A stretch of DNA of 64,000 bases from Hydrogenophilales bacterium. Its GTDB lineage: Bacteria; Pseudomonadota; Gammaproteobacteria; Burkholderiales; Thiobacillaceae. The DNA is taken from the NCBI GenBank assembly GCA_023258975.1, contig JAHFRD010000012.1, positions 30,189-94,188 on the forward strand, in the 5' to 3' direction. A program made the translations under genes and the position numbers. Position 1 is the first letter of the stretch. Every line of letters starts with the position of its first letter. This document shows, piece by piece, positions 25,884-34,120 of this stretch. The notes beneath the pieces were generated by a model. That model saw nothing but the letters and a program-made list of their open reading frames with translations. It had not been told where the DNA came from and ran no database searches.

Positions 25884-26840
25884 ATGTTATTCGACGTTTT
25901 CAATGGAGATGCGGATGGCATTTGCGCTCTGCACCAACTTCGCCTCGCCGATCCGGTTCCGTCCACCCTGGTCACCGGCGTCAAGCGCGACATCGGCCTG
26001 CTGAAGCAGGTTGACGCCCAGGCCGGCGACAGCGTTCTGGCCCTCGATATCGCGGTGGAAAAAAATGCCGGCCCGCTGGTCAAAATGCTGGAGAAAGGCG
26101 TCAAGGTGCGCTGGTTCGATCACCACAATCCGGGCGAACTGCCCGCGCATCCGAATTTCCAGGCCACGATAGACACCGCCGCCGACGTCTGCACCAGTCT
26201 GCTGGTGGATCGGTTTCTCGGAGGCACCCGGCGCATCTGGGCGGTGACCGCCGCTTTCGGCGACAACCTGCGCGATGCCGCCCGGCGCGCCGCCGAGCCC
26301 CTGGGGCTTTCCACCACACAACTCGACCGGTTGCGCGAATTGGGCGAGTGTCTCAATTACAACGGCTACGGTGACAGCCTGGAGGATCTCCACTTTCATC
26401 CAGCCGAGCTCTATCGCGACTTGTCCGCCTACGCCGATCCCTTCGCCTTCATCGCGGAATCCTCCCGGTTCCAGACCTTGAGCCAGGGCTATGCCGCCGA
26501 CATGGCTCTGGCCAAGGCCTCCCGGCCGAGCGAGGCGCGCGCTTGCGGCGCCGTGTTCGTCCTGCCGGATGCCGCCTGGGCGCGGCGCGTCTCCGGCGTC
26601 TATGCCAACGATCTGGCGACGGCCAGCCCCAGCCGCGCCCATGCCCTGTTGACCCGCTCGCCCAAGGGCCACTTCGTGGTCAGCGTGCGCGCGCCGCTGG
26701 CCGACAAACGCGGCGCCGACGAGTTATGCGGGCGCTTCGCGACCGGAGGTGGGCGCAAGGCGGCGGCCGGCATCAACGTACTGCCGGAAGCGCAAATACC
26801 CGACTTCATCGCCGCTTTCTTCGCAACCTACCCCTCCTGA
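25884..26840 (+). CDS. DHH-family phosphoesterase
   Basis: A 318-aa protein with the N-terminal motif VFNGDADGICAL, the hallmark DHH (WFDHHNPGELP) and a C-terminal DHHA1-like Gly-rich segment (CGRFATGGGRKAAAGINV). The DHH superfamily hydrolyses phosphodiester or phosphate bonds in nucleotides, including pAp and nanoRNA in NrnA-type members. The start follows AAAGGGAAAAG, giving MLFDVFNGDADG. The next gene, with a CysC domain, starts 12 bases later. A pAp-phosphatase role would fit with a PAPS-producing partner, but the precise substrate cannot be read from sequence. Confidence 0.82.
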   Translation: MLFDVFNGDADGICALHQLRLADPVPSTLVTGVKRDIGLLKQVDAQAGDSVLALDIAVEKNAGPLVKMLEKGVKVRWFDHHNPGELPAHPNFQATIDTAADVCTSLLVDRFLGGTRRIWAVTAAFGDNLRDAARRAAEPLGLSTTQLDRLRELGECLNYNGYGDSLEDLHFHPAELYRDLSAYADPFAFIAESSRFQTLSQGYAADMALAKASRPSEARACGAVFVLPDAAWARRVSGVYANDLATASPSRAHALLTRSPKGHFVVSVRAPLADKRGADELCGRFATGGGRKAAAGINVLPEAQIPDFIAAFFATYPS

Positions 26841-26852
26841 ACGAGTTCACGC

Positions 26853-28550
26853 ATGGATACCCTGATCCCCCCCTATGGCGGCACCCTGGTCAACCTGATC
26901 GCCGATCCGGAGCGCGCGCAAGAAATCAAGCAGGAGGCGCTTGGCCTCGATTCCATCGACTTGTCCTGGAAGCAGATCTGCGAACTGGAGTTGTTGCTCA
27001 ACGGCGCCTTGTCGCCACTCACCGGCTACATGAACAAGGCCGAGATGGAATCCGTGCTGTCCGGAATGAAGCTGCCGGATGGACGTTTCTGGCCACGCCC
27101 GGTGCTGCTGGTTCTGCCGGCCAAAGCGGCGGAAAAGCTTTCCCCCGGGCAAAGTGTGGCGCTGCGCGACGGCGAGGGCTTCATGCCCGCCGTCCTGCGC
27201 ATCTCCGAGGTCTGGGCGGCCGATCCGGAAAGCGAAATGCGCCTGGCGGAGGCCTCCGGCGTGCCGCTGGCGCGCTCGCAGGCGGAGCCTGGCCAGTATT
27301 ACGTGGCCGGCGGGCTGGAGGGAGTCGCCCTGCCGCCCCGGCATGACTTCCTCGCCCTGCGTCTGACCCCCGCCGAGATGCGTGAACAGTTCACGCGTCT
27401 CGGCTGGCGCCGGGTCATGGCCTATCAGGCCAGCCAGCCCCTGCACCGGCCGCAGCATGAGTTCCTCCTGCGCGAAGCCCGGCGCAGCGAATCGAACCTT
27501 CTGATTCACGCGGTGGCCGGCTCCGACCCGGTCATGGAATCCGGCCATTTCGCCCTGGTGCGCGCCTGCGAGGCGCTGATGCCGCGCCTGCCGGCGGCCA
27601 CCTCGATGCTGGCCTTGAACCCGATGACGCCCTGGGCGGCCGGGCCGCGCAAGACCCTGTTGAAAGCGATCATGGCGCGCAACTATGGTTGTTCGCAGCT
27701 GGTAACCGGGGGCGAAACGCCGTTGGAGGGACGGCGCCGGCGAGGCGCCGACACACCCAACCTGGACAAGGATGCCGCTTTCGCCCTGGCCCGCGCGAGT
27801 CTGGGCGTGTCCCTGGTGCCCTTCCCGCGCCTGCTCTATGTGGAAGATCGCGACGAGTGGCTGCCGGAACAGGAGATGCCGGCCGGCGCGCGTGGCCAGA
27901 GCATGAGCGGCCCGGAACTGACCCGCCGCCTGATGCGGAACCTCAAGGTGCCGGAGTGGTTCGCCTACGCGGAAGTCATCGAGGAATTGCGCAAAGCCTG
28001 GCCGCCGCGCGATAGCCAGGGTTTCACCGTGTTCTTCACCGGCCTCTCCGGTTCCGGCAAGTCGACCGTGGCGCGCGCGCTGACCGTGCGCCTGATGGAG
28101 ATGGGCGGCCGCCGCGTTTCCCTGCTGGACGGCGACATCGTGCGCAAGCATCTGTCCTCGGAGCTGGGGTTTTCCAAGGCGCACCGCGACATCAACATCC
28201 GCCGCATCGGCTTTGTCGCCAGCGAAATCAGTAAGCATGGAGGCATCGCCGTCTGCGCGCCCATCGCCCCCTACCGGCAGACCCGGCGCGACGTGCGCGC
28301 CATGATCGAGCAGTGGGGCGGTTTCATCGAAATCCACATCTCCACCTCCGTCGAGGTGTGCGAAGGGCGTGACCGCAAGGGCCTCTACGCCAAGGCGCGC
28401 GCCGGGCTGATTCCGGAATTCACCGGCGTCTCCGACCCATACGAACTCCCGGAAAACCCGGAACTCGTCATCGACACCGCGAAATACAGCGCCGACGAGG
28501 CCGTGCAGATGATCGTCCTGAAGCTGGAACACGAAGGCTATCTGCGCTGA
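26853..28550 (+). CDS. cysC: Adenylylsulfate kinase (CysC) fused to a degenerate ATP-sulfurylase domain
   Basis: A 565-aa fusion. Residues about 1-385 have the fold of ATP sulfurylase (GALSPLTGYMNKAEMESVL, then LYVEDRDEWLPE and MSGPELTRRLM). The catalytic motif, normally Q-x-R-N/R-P-x-H-x-x-H, reads QASQPLHRPQHE (192-203), so the Arg-Asn pair is gone and one residue is inserted; the GRDHAG motif is replaced by TGGETPLEG (285-293). From about 388 comes APS kinase, with an intact P-loop GLSGSGKS (397-404) and the LLDGDIVRKHLSSELGFSK motif. The protein should phosphorylate APS to PAPS; the sulfurylase half may be structural or regulatory only. Confidence 0.85.
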   Translation: MDTLIPPYGGTLVNLIADPERAQEIKQEALGLDSIDLSWKQICELELLLNGALSPLTGYMNKAEMESVLSGMKLPDGRFWPRPVLLVLPAKAAEKLSPGQSVALRDGEGFMPAVLRISEVWAADPESEMRLAEASGVPLARSQAEPGQYYVAGGLEGVALPPRHDFLALRLTPAEMREQFTRLGWRRVMAYQASQPLHRPQHEFLLREARRSESNLLIHAVAGSDPVMESGHFALVRACEALMPRLPAATSMLALNPMTPWAAGPRKTLLKAIMARNYGCSQLVTGGETPLEGRRRRGADTPNLDKDAAFALARASLGVSLVPFPRLLYVEDRDEWLPEQEMPAGARGQSMSGPELTRRLMRNLKVPEWFAYAEVIEELRKAWPPRDSQGFTVFFTGLSGSGKSTVARALTVRLMEMGGRRVSLLDGDIVRKHLSSELGFSKAHRDINIRRIGFVASEISKHGGIAVCAPIAPYRQTRRDVRAMIEQWGGFIEIHISTSVEVCEGRDRKGLYAKARAGLIPEFTGVSDPYELPENPELVIDTAKYSADEAVQMIVLKLEHEGYLR

Positions 28551-28565
28551 CCGAACCGAAATCAC

Positions 28566-29927
28566 ATGCACCTCCATATCCTCGGCATCTGCGGCACCTT
28601 CATGGGCGGCATCGCGGTCATCGCGCGCCAGGCCGGCCACACCGTCACCGGCTGCGATGCCAATGTCTATCCGCCCATGAGCACGCAACTGGAGGCCCAG
28701 GGCATCCGCCTGATCGAAGGCTTCGGTGTCGAGCAACTGGCCCTGGAGCCGGACATCTGGGTGGTCGGCAACGTGGTCGCGCGCGGCAAACAGCCGCTCA
28801 TGGAAGAAATCCTCAATCGCGGCCTGCCCTATATCTCCGGGCCGCAATGGCTGGCGGAAAACGTGCTGAAAAGCAAATGGGTACTGGCCGCTGCCGGCAC
28901 CCACGGCAAGACCACGACCGCCTCGATGCTGGCCTGGATACTGGAAGACTGCGGCCTCTCGCCCGGCTATCTGATCGGCGGCGTGCCGATGAATTTCGGC
29001 GTTTCCGCGCGTCTGGCCGGAGAGTCGCTTCCCGACTCGCCCTTTTTCGTGATCGAGGCGGACGAGTACGACACCGCCTTCTTCGACAAGCGTTCCAAGT
29101 TCGTGCATTACCGGCCGCGCACGGCCATCCTCAACAACCTGGAATACGACCACGCCGACATCTTCCCCGATCTGGCCGCCATCGAAACCCAGTTCCACCA
29201 TTTGACGCGCACCGTGCCGGGCAACGGCCTGATCGTCGCCAACGGCCGCGAGGAAAGCCTGGATCGGGTCATCCGACGCGGCTGCTGGACGCCGGTGGAA
29301 CCATTCGGCGTCGAGGCCGGCTGGCACGCGCGAGTCCTCACCGACGCCGCTTTCGACGTCTATCTCGGCGACGCCCTCCAGGGCCGCGTCACATGGTCGC
29401 TGCAAGGCGAACACAACCGCATGAACGCGCTCGCCGCCATCGCCGCCGCGCGCCATGCCGGGGTGCCGAGCAAGGACGCCTGTGCCGCCCTCGGCCGCTT
29501 CGAGAATGTGAAACGGCGCATGGAGTTGCGCGGTGAACGCAACGGCGTCAAGGTTTTCGACGATTTCGCCCACCACCCCACCGCGATTCGCCTCACCCTG
29601 GCCGGCCTGCGCGCGACGGTCGGCGCGGCGCGCATCCTGGCGGTGCTGGAGCCGCGTTCCAACACCATGAAGCTGGGTGTGATGAAGGCCGCGCTCGCGG
29701 ACAGCCTGAAAGACGCCGACCGCGTCTTCTGCTACAGCGGCGGCATCGACTGGGACGTGGCCGGCGCCCTCGCTCCCCTGGGCGAGCGGGCCGCCATCCA
29801 CGCCGATCTGGATGAACTGGTGGAAGCCATCGCCGGCGTGGCGCGGCCTGGAGACCAGGTGCTGGTGATGAGCAACGGCGGCTTCGGCGGCATCCACGAG
29901 CGCTTGTTGCGGAGGCTGGAGGGATGA
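28566..29927 (+). CDS. mpl: UDP-MurNAc:L-Ala-gamma-D-Glu-mDAP ligase
   Basis: A 453-aa Mur-ligase relative that reattaches the recycled murein tripeptide to UDP-MurNAc. It starts MHLHILGICGTFMGGIAVIAR, the Mpl dinucleotide-like motif, followed by the ATP site AAAGTHGKTTTASML, the EADEYDTAFFDKRSKFVHY motif specific for Mpl, and the C-terminal DDFAHHPTAI. The start is 15 bases after the CysC-fusion stop, so it may share that transcript. Full length. Confidence 0.95.
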   Translation: MHLHILGICGTFMGGIAVIARQAGHTVTGCDANVYPPMSTQLEAQGIRLIEGFGVEQLALEPDIWVVGNVVARGKQPLMEEILNRGLPYISGPQWLAENVLKSKWVLAAAGTHGKTTTASMLAWILEDCGLSPGYLIGGVPMNFGVSARLAGESLPDSPFFVIEADEYDTAFFDKRSKFVHYRPRTAILNNLEYDHADIFPDLAAIETQFHHLTRTVPGNGLIVANGREESLDRVIRRGCWTPVEPFGVEAGWHARVLTDAAFDVYLGDALQGRVTWSLQGEHNRMNALAAIAAARHAGVPSKDACAALGRFENVKRRMELRGERNGVKVFDDFAHHPTAIRLTLAGLRATVGAARILAVLEPRSNTMKLGVMKAALADSLKDADRVFCYSGGIDWDVAGALAPLGERAAIHADLDELVEAIAGVARPGDQVLVMSNGGFGGIHERLLRRLEG

Positions 29928-29945
29928 GCCTGGATACCTTTTCTG

Positions 29946-30019
29946 CCGTGGGAGCGGGCTTGCCCGCGACAGGCGACGCCATTTACGGCGTCATTTCGCG
30001 GGCAAGCCCGCTCCCACGG
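29946..30019. repeat. REP/REPIN-like palindrome
   Basis: CCGTGGGAGCGGGCTTGCCC pairs with GGGCAAGCCCGCTCCCACGG, and an inner pair (GACGCC/GGCGTC) lies within the loop. It is the same family as the repeat at 12302-12363 (GGAGCGGGCTTGCC core shared). It sits between mpl and the transporter operon, only 22 bases before the next start, so it may affect processing or translation. Confidence 0.82.
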
Positions 30020-30041
30020 AAATCGGTCTCGCGCTAACGCC

Positions 30042-31181
30042 ATGCCCAACCCCGCGCCGCCCGAAACCTGTTGCCGCCTGGAAACCGGCGCCGAGGGGCA
30101 GGTGCTGCGCCTGAGCGGCGAGTGGACCCTGGCGCGGCTGGCGGAATTGCAAACCGGTCTGAACACGCTGGGCATCGACGCGCGGCAGCCGCTGCGGCTC
30201 CACGCCAGCGGCCTGGGCATCCTGGACAGCGCCGGGGCGAACCATCTAATCAGCCATCTCGACCGCCTGGGAATTCCCTTTCCGCGATTGCATCTGTCCG
30301 GTTTCAGTGCGCAGGAACTCGCTCTCCTCAAACTGGTGGCCGGGCGGCGCGGCGGGGTGGTCGAGCGTTCGCGGCGGCGCGGGCGGCGGGGTCTGACCCA
30401 GGTGGTCGGCTGGCATGCCTGGGAAATCGCGCGCGGTACCCGCGCGGGGTTGGCCTTCATCGGCCAGACCAGCCAGGCGCTGGGCGACTTGTTGCGGCGG
30501 CCCGGCCTGATGCGGGGCCGCGAACTGTTCGTGCAACTGGAGATGGTCGGCCTGCGCGCCATCCCCATCGTCATGTTGATGAGCTACCTGATCGGCGTCG
30601 TGTTCGCCTATCTGCTGGGCATCCAGATGCAGAAATTCAGCGCCAACCATCTGGTGGTGGATGGCGTCGGCATCGGCATCGCCCGCGAGATGGCCCCCCT
30701 GATTACCGCCGTGCTGATGGCCGGCCGTTCCGGCGCCGCCTTCACCGCGCACCTGGGCGCGATGAAGGTGAACCAGGAAATCGACGCCATCGTCACCCTC
30801 GGCCTGTCGCCGTTCCAGGTGCTGGTGCTGCCGCGCCTGTTTGCCATCGTTTTGATGCTGCCCTTGCTCACCTTTGTCGCGGATGTCGCCGGCATGATCG
30901 GCGCCGCCCACGTCGCCGCCTGGAACCTGGGCATCCCCGCCGCCAGTTTCTACGATCGCCTGCAGACGGTGCTGCCCTTGAACACCGTGTTGTTCGGCCT
31001 CGGGAAAACGCCGGTCTTCGCCGCCGCCATCGCCTTGATCGCCTGCCACAGCGGCTTCACGGTGCAGCGCGACGCGCGCAGCGTCGGCCTGCACACCACC
31101 TCCACCGTGGTACGCAGCATCGTCGCCGTGATCCTGATCAATGCCGCCTTCGCCGTGGCGTATCCGGAAATCGAGCCGTGA
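30042..31181 (+). CDS. STAS-MlaE fusion permease of an MCE lipid transporter
   Basis: A 379-aa protein. Residues about 10-100 are a STAS-like domain (EGQVLRLSGEWTLARLAELQ and HASGLGILDSAGANHLI), and from about 130 onward comes the MlaE/Ttg2B permease with five or six helices and the characteristic VDGVGIGIAREMAPLITAV and AMKVNQEIDAIVTLG. In E. coli MlaE and the STAS protein MlaB are separate; here they are joined. With the ATPase, MCE and lipoprotein genes that follow it forms an outer-membrane lipid transport system. The next gene overlaps its stop (GTGA). Confidence 0.88.
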   Translation: MPNPAPPETCCRLETGAEGQVLRLSGEWTLARLAELQTGLNTLGIDARQPLRLHASGLGILDSAGANHLISHLDRLGIPFPRLHLSGFSAQELALLKLVAGRRGGVVERSRRRGRRGLTQVVGWHAWEIARGTRAGLAFIGQTSQALGDLLRRPGLMRGRELFVQLEMVGLRAIPIVMLMSYLIGVVFAYLLGIQMQKFSANHLVVDGVGIGIAREMAPLITAVLMAGRSGAAFTAHLGAMKVNQEIDAIVTLGLSPFQVLVLPRLFAIVLMLPLLTFVADVAGMIGAAHVAAWNLGIPAASFYDRLQTVLPLNTVLFGLGKTPVFAAAIALIACHSGFTVQRDARSVGLHTTSTVVRSIVAVILINAAFAVAYPEIEP

Positions 31182-31933
31182 AAGACACCGCATCCGTGGT
31201 CGACGTCGTGGGGCTACGCACCCAATTGGCCGGGCACTGGGTGCATGACGGGGTTTCCTTCGCGTTGCGGCCGGGTGAAGTCACCGCCCTGATCGGCGGC
31301 AGCGGCACCGGCAAGACCGTGCTGCTGAATCAACTGGTCGGATTGCTCAAGCCCAGCGGCGGCCAGGTCAAGCTGTTCGGCCAGGATCTGGCGAAGTTGA
31401 GCGCCGGCGAATTGCGGCGGCTGCGCCGCCGCTTCGGCCTCCTGTTCCAGGACGGCGCCTTGTTCTCGGCCATGCGCGTGGCGGAAAACGTGGCCACGCC
31501 GCTGCGCGAACACATGCCCTGGTTGCCGGCGCGCCTGCGCGACGAAGTGGTCGACCTCAAGCTCGCGCTGGCCGGCCTGCCGCCGGACGCCGCCGGCAAG
31601 ATGCCCAGCGAGCTTTCCGGCGGCATGCGCAAACGCGCGGCCCTGGCGCGCGCCCTGGCGCTGGAGCCGGATCTGCTGCTGCTCGACGAACCCACCTCCG
31701 GCCTCGATCCGATCAGCGCGCGCGAATTCGACCGCACCCTGCGCGTCCTGGTGGACAGTTTGCGGCTCACCGTGCTGTTCACCACGCATGATCTGGAAAG
31801 CCTGTGGGGGCTGGCGGATCGGGTCATCGTGCTGTTCGAGGGTAAAGTGATCGCGGATGGCCCGGCACGGGAAGTGGCGCAACTCCCGCATGAGTGGATA
31901 CGCTCTTATTTCGACACACGGACCGTGGAGTAA
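31178..31933 (+). CDS. MlaF-like ABC ATPase
   Basis: A 251-aa ATPase of the MCE transporter. It starts with GTG overlapping the permease stop (GTGA); Walker A is GGSGTGKTVLL, the signature LSGGMRKRAALARAL, and Walker B plus D-loop LLLLDEPTSGLDPISA. The Q-loop reads FGLLFQDGALFSAM, as usual in MlaF-type proteins. No frame problems. Confidence 0.92.
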   Translation: MKDTASVVDVVGLRTQLAGHWVHDGVSFALRPGEVTALIGGSGTGKTVLLNQLVGLLKPSGGQVKLFGQDLAKLSAGELRRLRRRFGLLFQDGALFSAMRVAENVATPLREHMPWLPARLRDEVVDLKLALAGLPPDAAGKMPSELSGGMRKRAALARALALEPDLLLLDEPTSGLDPISAREFDRTLRVLVDSLRLTVLFTTHDLESLWGLADRVIVLFEGKVIADGPAREVAQLPHEWIRSYFDTRTVE

Positions 31934-31935
31934 AC

Positions 31936-32904
31936 ATGGAATCCGAAGCACGTTATGCCTGGATCGGCGGCACCCTGATCGCCCTGTTTCTGAGCCTGGC
32001 CACCGGTGTTTACTGGCTGTCCGGCGCCAAGAACAGCCTGCCCGGCACGCGCTACACCGTGTACTTCCAGAAGCAGTCGCTGGAAGGCCTGCAGATCGGC
32101 AGCGAGGTGCGCATGCGCGGCATCAAGGTGGGCCGCGTGGCGGATTACCGCATCCTGCCGGACACCACGCGCGGCGTGCGCGTACTGCTGGAAGTGGATG
32201 CGCGCATCCCGGTGCTGGAAAGCGCGCAAGCCACGGTCAACCGCAAGCTGGTGACCGGCATCGCCGGAGTCGACCTGGTGAATGCACGGGCCAGCGGCGC
32301 CCCCCTGACGCGGCTGCTCCCCGGCGAGCGCTACCCGGTGATCGCGGAAGGCGTGCCGGAAATGACTCGCATGACCAGCGTGCTGGAAGACCTGGGCAAC
32401 AACGGCAGCGAGGCGCTGCAACGCATCAACCGCCTGCTCTCGGAAAACAACCAGCGCGCCATCAGCGGCACCCTGGCGAATACCCGGGTGCTGACCGGGC
32501 AACTGGCGGAAGCCGCTCCGGCGCTGCGCGAAACATTGGAGCAATCGCGGCGCGCGATGATGCGCCTGGAACAGGTGGGGGTGGCGGCAGAGACGACCCT
32601 GGTGGCCACCGGTCGCCAGATCGACAGCCTGGCGGCGCAGTCGCGCGACACCCTGAGCGCGGCGCGTGACACCCTGCATACCGCCAACGCGGCTCTGGAG
32701 CAGACCCGGACGGAAATCGGCGCCCTCAGCCTGAGCCTGCGCCTCACCGCCGATCTCGCCAGCCAGGATTTGCAGGCCACCAGCAAGGTGCTGCGCGACA
32801 GCGGCCGCGCCATGCAGCAATCCGCGCGCGCGCTGGGCGAACCGGAGCGTATCCTGTTCGGTTCGCCGCAAGGCGCCCTGGGGCCGGGGGAGGAACGCCA
32901 ATGA
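31936..32904 (+). CDS. MCE-domain substrate-binding protein (MlaD type)
   Basis: A 322-aa protein with one N-terminal membrane helix (YAWIGGTLIALFLSLATGVYWL), a single MCE domain (about 40-120: YTVYFQKQSLEGLQIGSEVRMRGIKVGRVADY) and a long helical, Gln/Ala-rich C-terminal part that may form a periplasmic coiled coil. MlaD-type proteins assemble as hexamers and hold the lipid path. Starts 2 bases after the ATPase stop and overlaps the lipoprotein start by 4 bases (ATGA). Confidence 0.92.
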   Translation: MESEARYAWIGGTLIALFLSLATGVYWLSGAKNSLPGTRYTVYFQKQSLEGLQIGSEVRMRGIKVGRVADYRILPDTTRGVRVLLEVDARIPVLESAQATVNRKLVTGIAGVDLVNARASGAPLTRLLPGERYPVIAEGVPEMTRMTSVLEDLGNNGSEALQRINRLLSENNQRAISGTLANTRVLTGQLAEAAPALRETLEQSRRAMMRLEQVGVAAETTLVATGRQIDSLAAQSRDTLSAARDTLHTANAALEQTRTEIGALSLSLRLTADLASQDLQATSKVLRDSGRAMQQSARALGEPERILFGSPQGALGPGEERQ

Positions 32905-33494
32905 AATCTCGCCTCATCCTCTTGAGCCTGCTGTTGCTCACCGCGTGCGGCATGTCCGGGCCGCGCCAAGCCGCCACCTGGTATGTGCTGGAAGACCTGG
33001 GTGCGGCGAGCGGCGGCGCAAAATCGGTCTGGCCGGGCACGCTGTTGGTGCGGGAAACCGACGCGCCGACCTTCTATCAGAGCAGCGCGATGGCCTTCAG
33101 CCGCGAGCCGGGCACGCGCGGGCACTACCAATACGCGCGCCAGGCCGAGCTGCCGGCGCCGCGCATCGCGCAGTTGATCCGGCAGCGCCTGGAGCAGTCC
33201 GCCCTGTTCACGGCGGTTGCTCCGCTGGGTTCGGGGATCGAGGGCGCCTATCAGCTCAACACCCGCCTGCTCGACTTCTACCATGACGCCGCGCGGGCGC
33301 CGGGCGAGGTGAAACTGCTGCTGGAAGTCGAACTGGTGCGCCGCGGCGATGCCCACCTGCTCGCCCGCGCGCGCATCGAGGCGAGCGCCCCGGCGCCCAG
33401 CCACGACGCGCGCGGCGCCGCGCGTGCAGCCAATGCCGCGCTCACCCAGGCGCTGGATCGACTCACCGCGTGGTTGGCGGGTTTGCCGAGGTAG
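32901..33494 (+). CDS. ABC-type transport auxiliary lipoprotein
   Basis: A 197-aa lipoprotein with signal MKSRLILLSLLLLTAC (lipobox LTAC) and a domain of the YmbA/PqiC-like auxiliary family: WYVLEDLGAAS near the start, a central segment LVRETDAPTFYQSSAMAFS and LLDFYHDAARAPGEVKLLLEV. Proteins of this kind sit at the outer membrane end of MCE transport systems. Last gene of the four-gene operon; its stop codon is part of the following hairpin. Confidence 0.85.
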   Translation: MKSRLILLSLLLLTACGMSGPRQAATWYVLEDLGAASGGAKSVWPGTLLVRETDAPTFYQSSAMAFSREPGTRGHYQYARQAELPAPRIAQLIRQRLEQSALFTAVAPLGSGIEGAYQLNTRLLDFYHDAARAPGEVKLLLEVELVRRGDAHLLARARIEASAPAPSHDARGAARAANAALTQALDRLTAWLAGLPR

Positions 33495-33523
33495 GAGGCC
33501 CGCGAGCGGGCCTCCTACTTTGT
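33491..33523 (+). terminator. Hairpin overlapping the lipoprotein stop codon
   Basis: GTAGGAGGCCCGC, a GA loop and GCGGGCCTCCTAC, then TTTG. The 13-bp perfect stem begins in the TAG stop of the lipoprotein gene, so the transcript can end right at the end of translation. Its outer GTAGGAG is shared with the REP-like repeat at 12302. Confidence 0.75.
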
Positions 33524-33560
33524 TCGCGAGCCGAAGCGGGAAGCCCGTTAAAATGCGCGG

Positions 33561-34115
33561 ATGCTGATCTATATCCACGGTTTCAACAGTTCCTCCCAGT
33601 CCGGCAAGGCGCGCGACCTCATTTCCTGGATGGCTGAACGCGGTCTCGGTGAGTCCTGCGTCTGTCCCGATCTGCCGGAACGCCCCGCCGCCGCCATCGC
33701 TCTGCTGGAAGATATGATCGCTCGCAGCGTCGGCCCGGCCAAGTTGATCGGCAGTTCCCTGGGCGGCTTCTACACCACCTATCTCGCGGAGAAGCATGGC
33801 CTGAAAGCCGTGTTGGTGAACCCTTGCGTGGGCTGCCATGAGAAGCTGGCGGGCCATGTTGGCAGCATGCAGAAAAACTGGCACAGCGGCGTCGAATACG
33901 AATTCTCCGCCGAGCACCTCGCCGAGTTGCGGGCGCTGGCGACTCGCCCCAGGCATATGGAGCGCTACCTTTTGCTGCTGGAAACCGGTGACGAAGTGCT
34001 CGATTACCGCGAAGCGCTGGAGGCCTTCCCCGGCGCGCGCCAGGTGGTGCTGCAAGGCGGCGACCACGGCTTTACCCGCTTCACCGACTATCTCCCCGAC
34101 ATCCTGGCGTTCTAA
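33561..34115 (+). CDS. YqiA/YcfP-type alpha/beta-hydrolase
   Basis: A 184-aa esterase-like protein of the UPF0227/YqiA family. The nucleophile elbow is GSSLGGFYTT, an acid residue is likely in LLLETGDEVLDY and the catalytic His is in GGDHGFTRF. The start MLIYIHGFNSSSQSGKA matches the family. Substrate unknown; E. coli YqiA acts on palmitoyl-CoA and pNP esters. The next gene begins 5 bases later. Confidence 0.87.
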   Translation: MLIYIHGFNSSSQSGKARDLISWMAERGLGESCVCPDLPERPAAAIALLEDMIARSVGPAKLIGSSLGGFYTTYLAEKHGLKAVLVNPCVGCHEKLAGHVGSMQKNWHSGVEYEFSAEHLAELRALATRPRHMERYLLLLETGDEVLDYREALEAFPGARQVVLQGGDHGFTRFTDYLPDILAF

Positions 34116-34120
34116 TCCTT

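Noticed and set aside
24335..26104. A 589-codon minus-strand frame spanning the ligase end, the VanZ gene and the DHH start
   Set aside because: It crosses three better supported genes and has low-complexity Arg/Ala/Ser composition.
26847..29897. A 1016-codon open frame opposite the CysC fusion and mpl
   Set aside because: Both sense genes have intact motifs and Mpl is full length, so the long mirror frame is a chance product of codon bias.
30071..31177. Long upstream extension of the MlaF-like frame through the permease gene
   Set aside because: The part before 31178 is a shifted reading of the permease gene; the ATPase homology starts only after the GTG at 31178.
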